A stretch of 64,000 nt of DNA from Raineya sp. (GTDB taxonomy: Bacteria; Bacteroidota; Bacteroidia; Cytophagales; Thermonemataceae): positions 26,681 through 90,680 of the forward strand of contig JALONN010000015.1 in assembly GCA_025454915.1 (NCBI GenBank). The letters are read 5' to 3'. How positions within the stretch are numbered: position 1 is the stretch's first letter; every line of letters starts with the position of its first letter. Positions 1-9,663 of this stretch are shown here, one piece after another. Made by a program: the position numbers and the translations under genes. The notes beneath the pieces are model-generated. The model did not search any database, was not told where the DNA came from, and saw nothing but the letters and a program-made list of their open reading frames with translations.

Positions 1-2
1 TC

Positions 3-2156
3 TCTTATACAGAAAAGCTTAACGATTTAGGCTTTCAGGCAGGGATTGATTCTGGAGAACTCCAGTTTGCAGGCTTTTTATTGGTACATAAAACAATTAA
101 CCCTTTCCTTCAAGGAAGAAATTTGGAAATTATCAATCAACAGGTTATAGAGTATATCAGATTTGCTCAAAAAACAAATAATAAAGCTGCCTTTGATGCT
201 TTATCTGCTATAAAAGTAGTGTTTGATAATCTTACTGGTCATACAAATCATATCCATCATTTTTCCAATGAACTCTTTGACCAAGCTAAAGTAGAAGAAA
301 TGAAACAAAAGCAAGAATTCCTTGCTTTAGCAACCTTTTTACCTCTACAAGGTCTTGTTTATTATATTTATGAAGATTACTCGAAAGCAAAGCAAGTATT
401 TGAAGAAGCTTCTGCATATATTTTTGTTCAAACAGGAACGTTTTTTAATATAGAGTACAGTTTCTTCTATTCTTTAACTTTGCTCAAAACTCTTGAAAGA
501 GCAAACGCAGAAGAACAAACTGCTATTTTTGAGCAAATAGAAAACAACCAGAAACAGATGAAAAATTGGGCGGATAGTTGTCCTGAGAACTATTTACACA
601 AATATTTGTTGGTGGAAGCAGAACTTGCTCACATTAAAGGTGATACTCTAGCAGCTATCAATTTGTATGATGAAGCTATTAAAGGTGCTGAAGAAAATGA
701 ATTTGCTTATAATGAGGCTATTGCTAATGAACTTGCGGCTAAATTCTGGTTATCTCTTGAAAAATTAGATTTTGCAAAATTATACATAAAAAAAGCATAT
801 TACCTATATGATCAGTGGGGAGCTAAAAGAAAAAAAGAACTATTATCTCAAAAATATGCCTATTTTTTAACAGATGAAATCACCAAGAATTCTTTATTTA
901 CAGAACTAACTACCACTGCTACTACCAACTCTGGCAATGCATCAAATATCATAGATTTAAATAGCATACTTAAAGCATCTCAGGCTATTTCAAAAGAAAT
1001 TGTATTAGAGAACCTTTTAAAAAATATGCTTAAAATTGTTATAGAAAATGCTGGAGCAGAAAAAGGTTTTTTAATAGATTATGAATTAGGAGAACTTAAA
1101 GTACTGGTAAAAGGGACTACGGATTCTCAACAAATAGAAAATAAACTTTCTATTAATAAATATCAGCAAAGCTTGCCTCTTTCTATTATCAATTATGTAG
1201 CCCGAACACGCAAAAATGTCGTAATTAAGAATGCAACAGAAGATTTACTCTATAATCATGACTCATATATTCAAAAATCTAAACCTAAGTCTGTGCTTTG
1301 TTTTCCTGTAATACGAAAAGGAGAATTGAGCTGTGTCATATATTTAGAAAATAATTTGGTTTCAGGAATTTTTACAGATAGCAGAATAGCTATTTTGGAT
1401 ATTTTATCATCACAAATTGCTATTTCTATTGAAAATGCTTTGTTGTACGAAAATCTTGAAAATAAAATTAAAGAACTTACTGTTGCAAACAAAGAGTTAG
1501 ATTTATTCATTTATCGAGCATCTCACGACCTTAAAGGACCTATTGCCAGTTTATTAGGACTCTCTGAAATAGCTCAACAAGACGTGAAAGATGAAGAAGC
1601 AAAAGGTTATTTTGATATGCTTCGAAGAACAGCCAAAAATATGAATAAAACATTGGAAAAGCTCTTAGTCATAAATCTTATTAATCAGGAAGAGGAAAAA
1701 AGTGAAATTAATTTTATAAATATTCAAAAAGCTATTGAGTCCAAATTTCATCATATTGCTTCTGTCAATAGTGTTCATCTGTATTTTGATATAGAACAAA
1801 ACTTATCTTTGTATAGCTATGCACATCTTATAGGTATAGTAATTGAAAACCTAATTGAAAATGGAATAGTTTTTAGAATGTTGCATCATAGCCAACATGA
1901 ACAATATGTACACACACGCATATTTTCACAAAATAAAAATATCATAATTGAAGTTGAAGATAATGGAACAGGTATCCATCCAGAACAACTACCTAAAATA
2001 TTTGAAATGTTCCATCGTGGTTCGGAGTTATCTAATGGAAATGGATTAGGCTTATACCTTGTTGATAAAATTATTAAACGAATAGGAGGGCATATCAACG
2101 TCACTACAACGTTTGGAACAGGTTCTACATTTATGATTCAGATACCTTTTTTATAA
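3..2156 (+). CDS. GAF domain/histidine kinase, C-terminal part of a larger protein (5' end outside window)
   Basis: The reading frame is open from the first bases of the window, so the TTG at 81 is not the true start and the gene begins upstream. The visible 717 residues hold a helical, TPR-like region (about nt 80-900), a GAF sensor domain (about nt 950-1470), and a histidine kinase core. The H-box is ASHDLKGPIASLLG, with the phospho-acceptor His codon at 1524-1526. The ATPase domain shows NLIENG (N-box), DNGTGI (G1) and GNGLGL (G2). The opening residues (DLGFQAGIDSGELQFAGF) resemble the region after the AAA/NACHT-like module in long Bacteroidota protein-kinase/ATPase/GAF/histidine-kinase fusions. 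That the missing part carries such modules is inference. The kinase should be cytoplasmic; its ligand is unknown. Confidence 0.85.
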   Translation, partial: SYTEKLNDLGFQAGIDSGELQFAGFLLVHKTINPFLQGRNLEIINQQVIEYIRFAQKTNNKAAFDALSAIKVVFDNLTGHTNHIHHFSNELFDQAKVEEMKQKQEFLALATFLPLQGLVYYIYEDYSKAKQVFEEASAYIFVQTGTFFNIEYSFFYSLTLLKTLERANAEEQTAIFEQIENNQKQMKNWADSCPENYLHKYLLVEAELAHIKGDTLAAINLYDEAIKGAEENEFAYNEAIANELAAKFWLSLEKLDFAKLYIKKAYYLYDQWGAKRKKELLSQKYAYFLTDEITKNSLFTELTTTATTNSGNASNIIDLNSILKASQAISKEIVLENLLKNMLKIVIENAGAEKGFLIDYELGELKVLVKGTTDSQQIENKLSINKYQQSLPLSIINYVARTRKNVVIKNATEDLLYNHDSYIQKSKPKSVLCFPVIRKGELSCVIYLENNLVSGIFTDSRIAILDILSSQIAISIENALLYENLENKIKELTVANKELDLFIYRASHDLKGPIASLLGLSEIAQQDVKDEEAKGYFDMLRRTAKNMNKTLEKLLVINLINQEEEKSEINFINIQKAIESKFHHIASVNSVHLYFDIEQNLSLYSYAHLIGIVIENLIENGIVFRMLHHSQHEQYVHTRIFSQNKNIIIEVEDNGTGIHPEQLPKIFEMFHRGSELSNGNGLGLYLVDKIIKRIGGHINVTTTFGTGSTFMIQIPFL

Positions 2157-2240
2157 CAAAACCATAATGCTCCGAAAGCTATGTGAACCAAATCAATCTT
2201 CATTGCTCACTTATAACTTTAAGTTGTGTAATTATAAAAA

Positions 2241-2262
2241 AACCTCCTAAAACTCAGGAGGT
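2241..2262. terminator. Bidirectional hairpin terminator
   Basis: The inverted repeat AACCTCCT/AGGAGGTT is flanked by A and T runs. It lies between the convergent histidine kinase (+) and the DUF4295 gene (-) and can serve both. Confidence 0.75.
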
Positions 2263-2286
2263 TCAATTTTTTGCATCAAGAAGGAA

Positions 2287-2442
2287 TTATTTAAGCACTT
2301 CTTTCACCTGATCAACAGGAATCATTTCTTCTTTGAAGACATATGAACCTGTTTTATCTGATTTTACTGCTCTAATAACCTTAGCAAACGCTTTTGCATT
2401 AGGGTCTTCTTTCTTTAAGGTTGCAACAACTTTCTTTGCCAT
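2287..2442 (-). CDS. DUF4295 family small basic protein
   Basis: This 51-residue protein starts MAKKVVATLKKEDPNAKAFA and ends with VDQVKEVLK. It matches the short DUF4295 family, which in Bacteroidota is encoded directly after ribosomal protein L33. It lies 20 bases downstream of rpmG on the same strand and should share its transcript. It is lysine-rich and has no membrane segment. No function is established; a ribosome-associated role is only suggested by context. The start is the only ATG in frame that gives the conserved MAKK beginning. Confidence 0.85.
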   Translation of the reverse strand: MAKKVVATLKKEDPNAKAFAKVIRAVKSDKTGSYVFKEEMIPVDQVKEVLK

Positions 2443-2462
2443 TGGAGTAGAATTTTAGAAAA

Positions 2463-2648
2463 TTACTTAATTTCTTTGTGAACGGTATATTTTTTTAGAA
2501 TGGGGTTGTATTTCTTCAACTCCAAACGAGCCGTTGTGTTTTTCTTATTCTTGGTTGTGATATAACGAGACATTCCAGCCATACCAGAAGTTTTATGCTC
2601 TGTACACTCCAAGATAACCTGTACTCTGGTTTCTTTCTTCTTTGCCAT
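2463..2648 (-). CDS. rpmG: 50S ribosomal protein L33
   Basis: This 61-residue basic protein begins MAKKKETRVQVILECTEHK and contains the family's SRYITTKNKKNT and ELKKYNPILKKY stretches, the usual length for L33. It is a component of the large ribosomal subunit near the E site. Only one cysteine is visible in the zinc-ribbon positions, so this is probably a zinc-independent form (inference). DUF4295 follows. In many Bacteroidota L28 (rpmB) precedes rpmG, but here rpmB is 48.7 kb away at 51357. Confidence 0.96.
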   Translation of the reverse strand: MAKKKETRVQVILECTEHKTSGMAGMSRYITTKNKKNTTARLELKKYNPILKKYTVHKEIK

Positions 2649-2696
2649 TTTTTCTTATATGTTTTATGTAATAAACCTATTTTTAGTAAAGAGTTG

Positions 2697-2726
2697 CAAA
2701 TATACAAAAAAACATATTATCACAAA
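2697..2726 (-). promoter_or_regulatory. Bacteroidota-type promoter for rpmG-DUF4295
   Basis: On the minus strand TTTG (2726-2723) is followed after 18 bases by TATATTTG (2704-2697), matching TTTG-N~19-TAnnTTTG. It lies 49 bases upstream of rpmG. Confidence 0.65.
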
Positions 2727-2797
2727 CATTTTCAGACAATTATTTTTTTTAATCTCAATCTAAATTCTAAATTTGTAGTTCATATCAGATATTGTGT

Positions 2798-4780
2798 ATG
2801 AAGTTTTTATATCTCTACTTTATTTTATTTATATATTCTGTAACGATTCAAATGAGCTGGGGGCAAACCAGAAAGATAGACAGCTTACAGAATGTTCTTA
2901 CACAGAATATATCTGATTCCACAAAGGTCAATGTGTTCAATCAGCTTTCATTTGCTCTTAGAAATAATGACATCAAAAAAGCACTACAATATGCTAAAGA
3001 TGCTAACTCGTTGGCTCGAAAAATTAATTATAAAAATGGTCTGGCGGAAAGTTATGGCTATATGGGATTATTATATTACAGAGAAGGGGAGCATGCATTA
3101 TCTGTAGAATCTCACTTAAAATCATTACGCTTATATGAACAATTAGGAAATAAACGATTTATTGCTTTTAGATATAACGACTTAGGGAATGTTTATGTAG
3201 AACAAGAATTTTATGATAAGGCGAGAGCATATTTTAATTTATCACTAGCAATTAAAGATGAAATCAAAGATGAAGATGGTGTGGTAACCACCATGAAAAA
3301 CATAGCAAATCTATATATTCATCAACGAAACTATTCTAAGGCTTTAGAAATATCATTGAGGACATTACCCAAAGCTGAGAGACTCAAAAATGAAAGAAAT
3401 ATATCTGACCTACTAGGTTTTATAGCAGAAAGCTATTTGCATCAAGATAGCTTGGATAAAGCTATGCAATATTATGATAAAGTCTATGCCTTGCGTATCA
3501 AACAAAACGATGAATACACTTTACCCAGAGTGCTCAATGGCATCGCAAGAGTACATCATAAAAGAAAAAACTTGGATAAAGCTCTAAAAATCTATGAAGA
3601 AGCTATTGATATTGCAAAGAAAAACAATATAAAAGTGGCTATTAGGAGAGCTTATGAGTATATGTCTGAACTCTATGAGCAAAAGAATGACTATGTCAAT
3701 GCTTTTAAATATGAAAAACTTGCCAATACTTACCGAGATTCTTTATACAATCAAAAATCAAATGATAAAATAGCTGTTTCTCAAGCCATCTTTGATGATG
3801 AGAAAGAACAGGTAGAACGAACCAAACAACAAGAATTAAAAGACACACAAATTAAAAGGAGAGAAGATGTTATTTTGGCATCTTCAATAGTGGCGATTTT
3901 ACTGGCTGTATTGACCTTGCTATTGTGGAAAAATAATCAAGAGAAAGCAAAAAATAATAAACTCTTGATGGAACAAAAACAAGAAATTGAAAATCAAAAT
4001 AGAAATACAAAAGCAAGTATTTTATATGCTCAACGAATACAGCAGGCTATTTTACCACAAGAAAAAGACTATCTTGATTATTTTAAAGATAGCTTCTTAT
4101 TATACAAACCTAAAGATATTGTAAGTGGCGATTTTCATTGGGTTTATGCTATTAATAACCCCAAATCCATGTACTATGGACAGATAATAGTGGCAGTGGC
4201 AGATTGCACTGGACATGGTGTTCCAGGTGGATTTATGAGTATGATAGGTAATGACTTATTAGATAAAATTATTATAGAGAGAGAAATATATGAACCAGGT
4301 GCAATTTTAGAGGTCTTAAACATATCATTGAATGATGTACTCAACAAAGAAAAAACATCTAATATGGATGGTATGGAAATCGCTATCTGTAGAGTTTCTC
4401 CTCATGAAAGAAAAATTAGTTATGCAGGCTCTATGATTTCACTATTTGTATGGGATGGTGAATTGCAAGAATACAAAGCCGATAAATATTATTTAGGTGG
4501 AAAACACAGAGATTGGATAGAAATCCCTGAATTTCAAACACAAGAAATTCAAATAAAATCTTCTGAATCAATGTTGTACATGGCTACTGACGGTTTTCAG
4601 GACCAATTGGGTGGAGAAAAATATAAAAAACTTAGTTCTAAACGATTTAAAGGTTTGTTAGAACAAATTCAAAATGTAGAAGTGTCAGAACAAAAGAAAC
4701 AATTAGACCAATATTTTGAAGCATGGCAACTGAGATACCCACAAACAGATGATGTTTTAGTCTTAGGCTTAAAAATTTGA
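2798..4780 (+). CDS. TPR-repeat SpoIIE/PP2C-type phosphatase, membrane anchored
   Basis: The ATG at 2798 is preferred over the TTG at 2792 because it opens a signal sequence (MKFLYLYFILFIYSVTIQM) ending near WGQ. About 300 residues of TPR repeats follow. A single membrane helix lies near residues 350-370 (ASSIVAILLAVLTLLLW), then a coiled coil, then a SpoIIE-type PPM phosphatase domain. Metal-site motifs include GDFHW and VADCTGHGVPGGFMS. The layout places the TPRs in the periplasm and the phosphatase in the cytoplasm. Such phosphatases act on anti-anti-sigma-like partners; the SiaC-like protein at 18380 is a possible target, which is speculation. A TAAATTTG -7-like element lies at 2768-2775. 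Confidence 0.9.
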   Translation: MKFLYLYFILFIYSVTIQMSWGQTRKIDSLQNVLTQNISDSTKVNVFNQLSFALRNNDIKKALQYAKDANSLARKINYKNGLAESYGYMGLLYYREGEHALSVESHLKSLRLYEQLGNKRFIAFRYNDLGNVYVEQEFYDKARAYFNLSLAIKDEIKDEDGVVTTMKNIANLYIHQRNYSKALEISLRTLPKAERLKNERNISDLLGFIAESYLHQDSLDKAMQYYDKVYALRIKQNDEYTLPRVLNGIARVHHKRKNLDKALKIYEEAIDIAKKNNIKVAIRRAYEYMSELYEQKNDYVNAFKYEKLANTYRDSLYNQKSNDKIAVSQAIFDDEKEQVERTKQQELKDTQIKRREDVILASSIVAILLAVLTLLLWKNNQEKAKNNKLLMEQKQEIENQNRNTKASILYAQRIQQAILPQEKDYLDYFKDSFLLYKPKDIVSGDFHWVYAINNPKSMYYGQIIVAVADCTGHGVPGGFMSMIGNDLLDKIIIEREIYEPGAILEVLNISLNDVLNKEKTSNMDGMEIAICRVSPHERKISYAGSMISLFVWDGELQEYKADKYYLGGKHRDWIEIPEFQTQEIQIKSSESMLYMATDGFQDQLGGEKYKKLSSKRFKGLLEQIQNVEVSEQKKQLDQYFEAWQLRYPQTDDVLVLGLKI

Positions 4781-4796
4781 TTTTTAAGCCTTTTTT
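4765..4796 (+). terminator. Terminator hairpin that includes the stop codon
   Basis: AGGCTTAAAAAT, loop TTG, ATTTTTAAGCCT, then a T run. The stem spans the TGA stop (4778-4780) of the phosphatase gene. Confidence 0.75.
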
Positions 4797-4886
4797 GTAT
4801 GTTTTATTAAAGAAAAAGAAAAAATATAAAATATTTTTATGGAAAAAGAGAATGATATTCATCTAATCTGTAAAACAATCACAAAA

Positions 4887-6515
4887 ATGAAAAAGGTATT
4901 TATATTCTTGACAGCCATTTGGGGCTATAGTGCTAATGCTCAACAAATAATAGAAAAAAATGTTAGCTCTAAAATAAAACAAGTAAGAGTTTTTCTTACA
5001 CAGGCAGAAATTAACAATGTAGCTCAAGTAAGTGTTGGAGCAGGTACAAGTACTTTAGTATTTGAAGAGTTACCAGCAAAACTTCAACAGCAAAGCTTAC
5101 AGGTAAATGCAAAAGGTGCTATTACCATAATGGCAGTAAAACATCGCATTAATTATTTAAAAAGTCAGGCTAAGACAGACAAAATCAAGAAACTGGAACA
5201 AGATTTAGAAACTCTTCAAGATGCATTGAATAGTTTGCAGGTTCAAAAAAAGATTTATCAGGAAGAAGAAGCCATGATTTTAGCTAATAAACAAGTAGGA
5301 GGAGACCAAACAGGCGTTTCAGCTCAAAAATTAAAAGAAATAGCTGATTTTTACAGACAAAGACTTGGAGAAGTAAATCAAAAGGTTTTAGAACTAAATA
5401 AGCAAATCAAACAAAATCAAGAAAAAGAACAGCAAACTCGCAGGCAAATTAATGAAGAAAATGCCCAAGCTAATAAACCTAGTAGCGAGGTACTTGTAAC
5501 TGTAAAAGCTGATGCCCCTGTTACAGCAAATTTTGAACTTTCTTATATCGTTCCTGATGCAGGATGGCAACCCATTTATGATATTAGAAGTAAAGATACA
5601 AAAAGCTCAGCTCAATTGATGTATAGAGCTAATGTATACCAAAACACAGGTTTAGATTGGAATAATGTCCAAATCTCTCTTTCTTCAGGGAACCCTTCGG
5701 TAGGTGGTAATAAACCTGAACTAGTTGTTTGGTATGTAAGTCAGTTTGTAGGAGCAAGCTATGGATATTCTAATATGCGTAGTGCTGATGCTCGAAGAAC
5801 AGAAGCTGTTGCTCAAAGAGCTATTAAACCAGTAGATGTGGAGAGAGGTATAGAATTAGAAGATAAGCCTTCAGAGACAATCGCTGATTTTACAACAGTA
5901 CAAGAAAATACCCTTGCTACAGAATTTGAAATAGCCTTGCCCTATACAATCCCATCAGATGGTAAGCCTCAATTGGTAGATGTTCAGAAATTTGACATGA
6001 CGACTATTTATAGTTATGGTTCTGCTCCAAAATTAGACAGAGATGCATTCTTGACAGCTCGTTTGGTAGATTGGGAAAAATATAACTTAGTTTCAGGTAA
6101 AGCAAATGTATATTTTGAGGGAGCCTTTGTCGGAGAAACTTATTTGAATGCGAGAAATACAAAAGATACATTAGTGGTATCGTTGGGTAGAGATAAAAAA
6201 GTAATTATAGAGCGTGAACAAATCAAAGATTTAACAACCAAGAAAAAATTAAGTTCACATATTAAAGAAGAGTTTGCTTTCGAAATACGTATTCGTAATA
6301 CTAAAAAAGAAAAAATAGTGATTCGTTTGGAAGATCAAATACCTATCTCCAACAATAGTAAAATAGAAGTAGAACTTTTAGAGGCTACAGGAGCAAAAGC
6401 AGACCCAGTGAGTGGAAAATTAACATGGAAACTAGAAGTAAACCCTTCTGAAACCAAAACACTCAAACTAAGATATAGCATCCGTTATCCAAAAGATATG
6501 CAAGTTACATATTAG
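4887..6515 (+). CDS. DUF4139/DUF4140 (mucoidy inhibitor MuiA-like) exported protein
   Basis: The frame is open from an ATG at 4839, but the ATG at 4887 gives a signal peptide (MKKVFIFLTAIWGYSANAQ) and is chosen; 542 residues. The N-terminal part (KQVRVFLTQAEINNVAQV) fits DUF4140. A coiled coil covers about residues 100-190. The rest fits the DUF4139 beta domain, with SYIVPDAGWQPIYDIRS and the ending LKLRYSIRYPKDMQV. The family is widespread in Bacteroidota and is annotated as mucoidy inhibitor A-like, but its molecular role is not established. It is probably periplasmic. It sits alone between two terminators. Confidence 0.85.
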   Translation: MKKVFIFLTAIWGYSANAQQIIEKNVSSKIKQVRVFLTQAEINNVAQVSVGAGTSTLVFEELPAKLQQQSLQVNAKGAITIMAVKHRINYLKSQAKTDKIKKLEQDLETLQDALNSLQVQKKIYQEEEAMILANKQVGGDQTGVSAQKLKEIADFYRQRLGEVNQKVLELNKQIKQNQEKEQQTRRQINEENAQANKPSSEVLVTVKADAPVTANFELSYIVPDAGWQPIYDIRSKDTKSSAQLMYRANVYQNTGLDWNNVQISLSSGNPSVGGNKPELVVWYVSQFVGASYGYSNMRSADARRTEAVAQRAIKPVDVERGIELEDKPSETIADFTTVQENTLATEFEIALPYTIPSDGKPQLVDVQKFDMTTIYSYGSAPKLDRDAFLTARLVDWEKYNLVSGKANVYFEGAFVGETYLNARNTKDTLVVSLGRDKKVIIEREQIKDLTTKKKLSSHIKEEFAFEIRIRNTKKEKIVIRLEDQIPISNNSKIEVELLEATGAKADPVSGKLTWKLEVNPSETKTLKLRYSIRYPKDMQVTY

Positions 6516-6540
6516 TTTAAGCAAAAGAACACCTAAAAAA

Positions 6541-6565
6541 AAGTGCTACTGTTTCGGTAGCACTT
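6541..6565. terminator. Bidirectional terminator
   Basis: AAGTGCTAC, loop TGTTTCG, GTAGCACTT, with flanking A and T runs between two convergent genes. Confidence 0.85.
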
Positions 6566-6593
6566 TTTTCTTGGAGTATGTTATACAAAAAGA

Positions 6594-7859
6594 TTAATCA
6601 ATTTTAGGACGATAAAACCAAAGAACATCACTAATAGAAACACCTAATTTAGCTTCTATAAATCTTTCTTGAATATTGTTATTAGAAATACTGCCTCTTT
6701 TTCCTGCTGTTGCACCTATGTGTACATAGGTGAGTTTTCCCTGCCCACCAGAAAAAGCTAAAGATGTTCCTATACTAACATTAGTTTCATTTACATTTTT
6801 TCCATTAATTTTTAAAATACTAGGGGTATGATTTACTCCAAAGCGATAGGTACTTCTTTGCCAAAAATTATTAGAACGATGATCAGGAGTCCATTCTGTT
6901 CCTAAAGCCATTTGGAAACGATTGGTAAGTTCAGGTTCTGATACATCAAAAGACTTGTAAGAACTCCAATTTTGTGTAGAAATTTCAGCACTAATTACAA
7001 ATTTATTAATGTACTCATAAGAAATACCAGCTTTTATACGAGATGGTAAGAAAGTTTTCCCTTTAACTGTAACAAGAGTATCAATGAATGTTGGAAGTAC
7101 TCCTCCAGAAAAAACATCTCTTTTCTCAAAACCTTCAAAACGACGAGTTTTAGCATTCGAAGCCAAATCGTATACCAATCCTATATTTAGGAATTTTCTA
7201 TCTTTTTCAAGATGATAACGATATGCAATGGCAGGAGTAAATGTAATTTGATTGATATTGTTTCTTCGAGAGTAAGCAATTCTACTATTCTGACCAGCTG
7301 CAATAAGCTCACTTACAGATTCTTGAGTAAGATTTCCAAATAAGTAAGAGAATTTTAAACCAACACTTAGGTCTTTGGTAATGCTAATTCCATTGGATAA
7401 AAATAAATTGTTCAATCCTCCTTCTCCTCTGTATGTGTAGTAAGCAAAAAAATCTGAGTTTTCTACTCTATTTGCATTTTCAATCAGATAGTCTATATTA
7501 CTATAAGGTTTTAAGCCAATTGCTGTTGTCCATTTTTTATTTATAGGTAAAGCCAAAGCGACAGTATTGATATTGCCTGTTGTGAAATCTTGAAAGCTCT
7601 GACTTGATTTTAACTGTTGAAATCGAAGATTATAACTTGCGTCAAAAGTTACACTTGTATTTCTAACAAGTAGAGCGGGATTTATTAAATTTACATAATA
7701 TCCTCCACCTGAACTAACACCTGTACTTCCGTTGAGCTGTTGAGCAATGTTACCATCACTAGACAAAGAACCCAAACCAAACCCCGTAAATGGTGAATTT
7801 TGGGCTTTTGTATAGAAGCAAGCAATCCATAATAAAAATATAAAAGATGAAATTTTCAT
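6594..7859 (-). CDS. Putative outer membrane beta-barrel protein
   Basis: The ATG at 7859 is preferred to the GTG at 7868 because it begins a signal peptide (MKISSFIFLLWIACFYTKAQ); 421 residues. After cleavage the protein starts with GFGLGSLSS and a glycine-rich, asparagine-rich segment, followed by alternating aromatic strands typical of outer membrane barrels (FDASYNLRFQQLK, SVGLKFSYLFGNL). Its N-terminus recalls FadL/PorV-like Bacteroidota proteins, but assignment to one family is not secure. It lies 24 bases after coaX on the same strand and is likely co-transcribed. A pairing of coaX with an outer membrane protein recurs in Bacteroidota; the functional link is unknown. Confidence 0.75.
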   Translation of the reverse strand: MKISSFIFLLWIACFYTKAQNSPFTGFGLGSLSSDGNIAQQLNGSTGVSSGGGYYVNLINPALLVRNTSVTFDASYNLRFQQLKSSQSFQDFTTGNINTVALALPINKKWTTAIGLKPYSNIDYLIENANRVENSDFFAYYTYRGEGGLNNLFLSNGISITKDLSVGLKFSYLFGNLTQESVSELIAAGQNSRIAYSRRNNINQITFTPAIAYRYHLEKDRKFLNIGLVYDLASNAKTRRFEGFEKRDVFSGGVLPTFIDTLVTVKGKTFLPSRIKAGISYEYINKFVISAEISTQNWSSYKSFDVSEPELTNRFQMALGTEWTPDHRSNNFWQRSTYRFGVNHTPSILKINGKNVNETNVSIGTSLAFSGGQGKLTYVHIGATAGKRGSISNNNIQERFIEAKLGVSISDVLWFYRPKID

Positions 7860-7883
7860 AGAAAACACAGAAATATTAAGGGT

Positions 7884-8606
7884 TTATAGGTTGATATTAT
7901 ATTGTAAAATTTGATTAAGTCCAAAGAGGACTAATTTTGGAACGGCAAAGGTATTATCTTTTTTGATACTTTCAAAGTAAAGGCTGTCTCCACCACATAA
8001 AATTGTTTGTAAATCAGGGTGCAGTGTTTGATAATATTGTCTGGTACTATATATTTCACCTTTTACACCATTAACAGCACCACTTAGGATAGCTTCTTGT
8101 GTTGATGCACCTGTAACCTTTACATCCTTTTCTGGTTCCCATTCAACCAAAGGCAGTTTTTGTGTAAAATGGTGCATTGCCTTCAAACGCATCCGAACAC
8201 CTGGAGCTATCATACCACCCATAAACTCATTTTCAGCTGTAACAAAGTCATAGGTAATACAAGTACCCAAATCAATGACCAAACAAGATTGATTTGGGAA
8301 AAAGCTTTTTGCTCCAATAGCTGCAGCAAGCCGATCCATTCCTAATGTTTGAGGACTCTTGTACTTGTTTTTAATGGGAATAGGTAATTCTGGAGATAAA
8401 ATATAAGGCTTAATGGGTAGTTTTTTTATAAAAATAGATATATCCTCTCTTACAGAGCTTACAATTATACTCTTTACTTGATTTCTTTCTATGAATAGAA
8501 GGCTTTCATTTTCTTCTGTGGTTTCAATGCTATCTATCAAGGTTTTTTCTTTAAATAATGCTACTTTATATCTTGTATTACCAATATCTACAACAGCATT
8601 CATCAT
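7884..8606 (-). CDS. coaX: Type III pantothenate kinase
   Basis: CoaX phosphorylates pantothenate in the first step of coenzyme A synthesis. Visible motifs are the N-terminal phosphate loop VDIGNTRYK, the second ATPase motif VIDLGTCITYDFV with its catalytic Asp, GGMIAPGVRMR, GAVNGVKGEI and LCGGDS. The 240-residue length is usual. Two ATG codons are adjacent (8606 and 8603); either could start. The gene is first in a two-gene unit with the outer membrane protein and is divergent from the GLPGLI gene across a 237-base AT-rich spacer. In that spacer AAAACAAAC (8650-8658) and GTTTGTTTT (8683-8691) form an inverted repeat. Confidence 0.95.
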   Translation of the reverse strand: MMNAVVDIGNTRYKVALFKEKTLIDSIETTEENESLLFIERNQVKSIIVSSVREDISIFIKKLPIKPYILSPELPIPIKNKYKSPQTLGMDRLAAAIGAKSFFPNQSCLVIDLGTCITYDFVTAENEFMGGMIAPGVRMRLKAMHHFTQKLPLVEWEPEKDVKVTGASTQEAILSGAVNGVKGEIYSTRQYYQTLHPDLQTILCGGDSLYFESIKKDNTFAVPKLVLFGLNQILQYNINL

Positions 8607-8843
8607 AACAGTTTTATAAGGAAAAAGTCAAAAATTATGAAAAGAATTAAAACAAACAATAACGTTTAATTCATTATAAAGGTTTGTTTTGATAAAATTT
8701 AATTTTAAAATTAAAATATCAAGCTTATTAAACCTTATGAAAAGAAAATAGTCTAAGTATGATACAACTTTGTCTTGTTGATAGAAGTCTAAACAATAAA
8801 TATAAAAAGGTCTCGTTTAAGTAAGAAAAAACATATAAATAAA

Positions 8844-9626
8844 ATGAAAAAAATCGCTTTACTTTTTTTGATGCTTTGCCAAAGTATGTTATTTGCTCAA
8901 AGCAATTTTGTGGGTATTATTGAGTACGAAGCCACTATTCGTATAAGTAGAGAAGTTGTTGAAGCTAATCCCAATGCTCCAGATGTATTCAACTTTGTAC
9001 AAAAACTGCATGTAAATGGAAATAATGGAAAAGTTGAAACTGTAATCAATTTTGGAGGACAAAGAGCTAATACTACAAATCCTCAACAAACAAATCGTTT
9101 TAGAAGATTTATTCCTGAAATCTTTTGGGATTTTACTGGTAAAAAAACTGCAACAGTAATGTCCTTGCCAAAAGACTCCGTAAATATGGATAAATATATG
9201 ATTGAAAAAGATTTTAAGATTAATACAGATTTAAAAGAAGATAAAAAGACTAAAAAAATCTTAGGATATAATTGCAAAAAAGCAACACTGAAAACTGCTG
9301 ATGATACCTTTACTATTTGGTACACAACAGAATTAGGCTTTACTTTTTCGCCTATGGGAGGAACAGCCATGATGCGTATGGGAGGAGGAAGAGGAGGTGC
9401 CAACGCTCCCAATATACCTTCAATTTTAATTGATGGAGCTGTTATTTTAGCTGTAGAAGGTACAGATGTTGGCTTTGAGGCTAAAAAAATAGACAAAACG
9501 GATGTTCCTTTAGATAGTGTGAAAATACCAACAGATGCTCAAAAAGTTACTCAAGAAGAGTTTCAGGAAATAGCTAAACAACGCAGAGGAAATATGCAAC
9601 GAATGATGGGTGGGGGTAGAAACTAA
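8844..9626 (+). CDS. GLPGLI family exported protein
   Basis: The protein has 260 residues and a signal peptide (MKKIALLFLMLCQSMLFAQ). The middle (ILGYNCKKATLKT, TIWYTTELGFTFSP) and the segment NIPSILIDGAVILAVEG fit the GLPGLI family, in which the namesake motif is followed by a hydrophobic strand; the motif is degenerate here. There is a methionine/glycine-rich stretch (MMRMGGGRGG) and the C-terminus is RMMGGGRN. Members usually sit directly before a carboxypeptidase-regulatory-like outer membrane barrel gene, as here (37-base gap), so the two products probably act together at the outer membrane. Confidence 0.82.
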   Translation: MKKIALLFLMLCQSMLFAQSNFVGIIEYEATIRISREVVEANPNAPDVFNFVQKLHVNGNNGKVETVINFGGQRANTTNPQQTNRFRRFIPEIFWDFTGKKTATVMSLPKDSVNMDKYMIEKDFKINTDLKEDKKTKKILGYNCKKATLKTADDTFTIWYTTELGFTFSPMGGTAMMRMGGGRGGANAPNIPSILIDGAVILAVEGTDVGFEAKKIDKTDVPLDSVKIPTDAQKVTQEEFQEIAKQRRGNMQRMMGGGRN

Positions 9627-9663
9627 AAAATAAATTAAAATGTAACATATAAAACAACCAGCT

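Noticed and set aside
81..2156. TTG at 81 as the true start of the histidine kinase
   Set aside because: The same frame is open and protein-like back to base 3, so the gene starts before the window.
8640..8730. AT-rich inverted repeats between coaX and the GLPGLI gene as operators
   Set aside because: AAAACAAAC/GTTTGTTTT and TTTAATTTTAAAATTAAA are of low complexity and expected by chance at this base composition.
9083..9496. A 137-codon open frame on the minus strand
   Set aside because: Antisense to the GLPGLI gene; no family resemblance.
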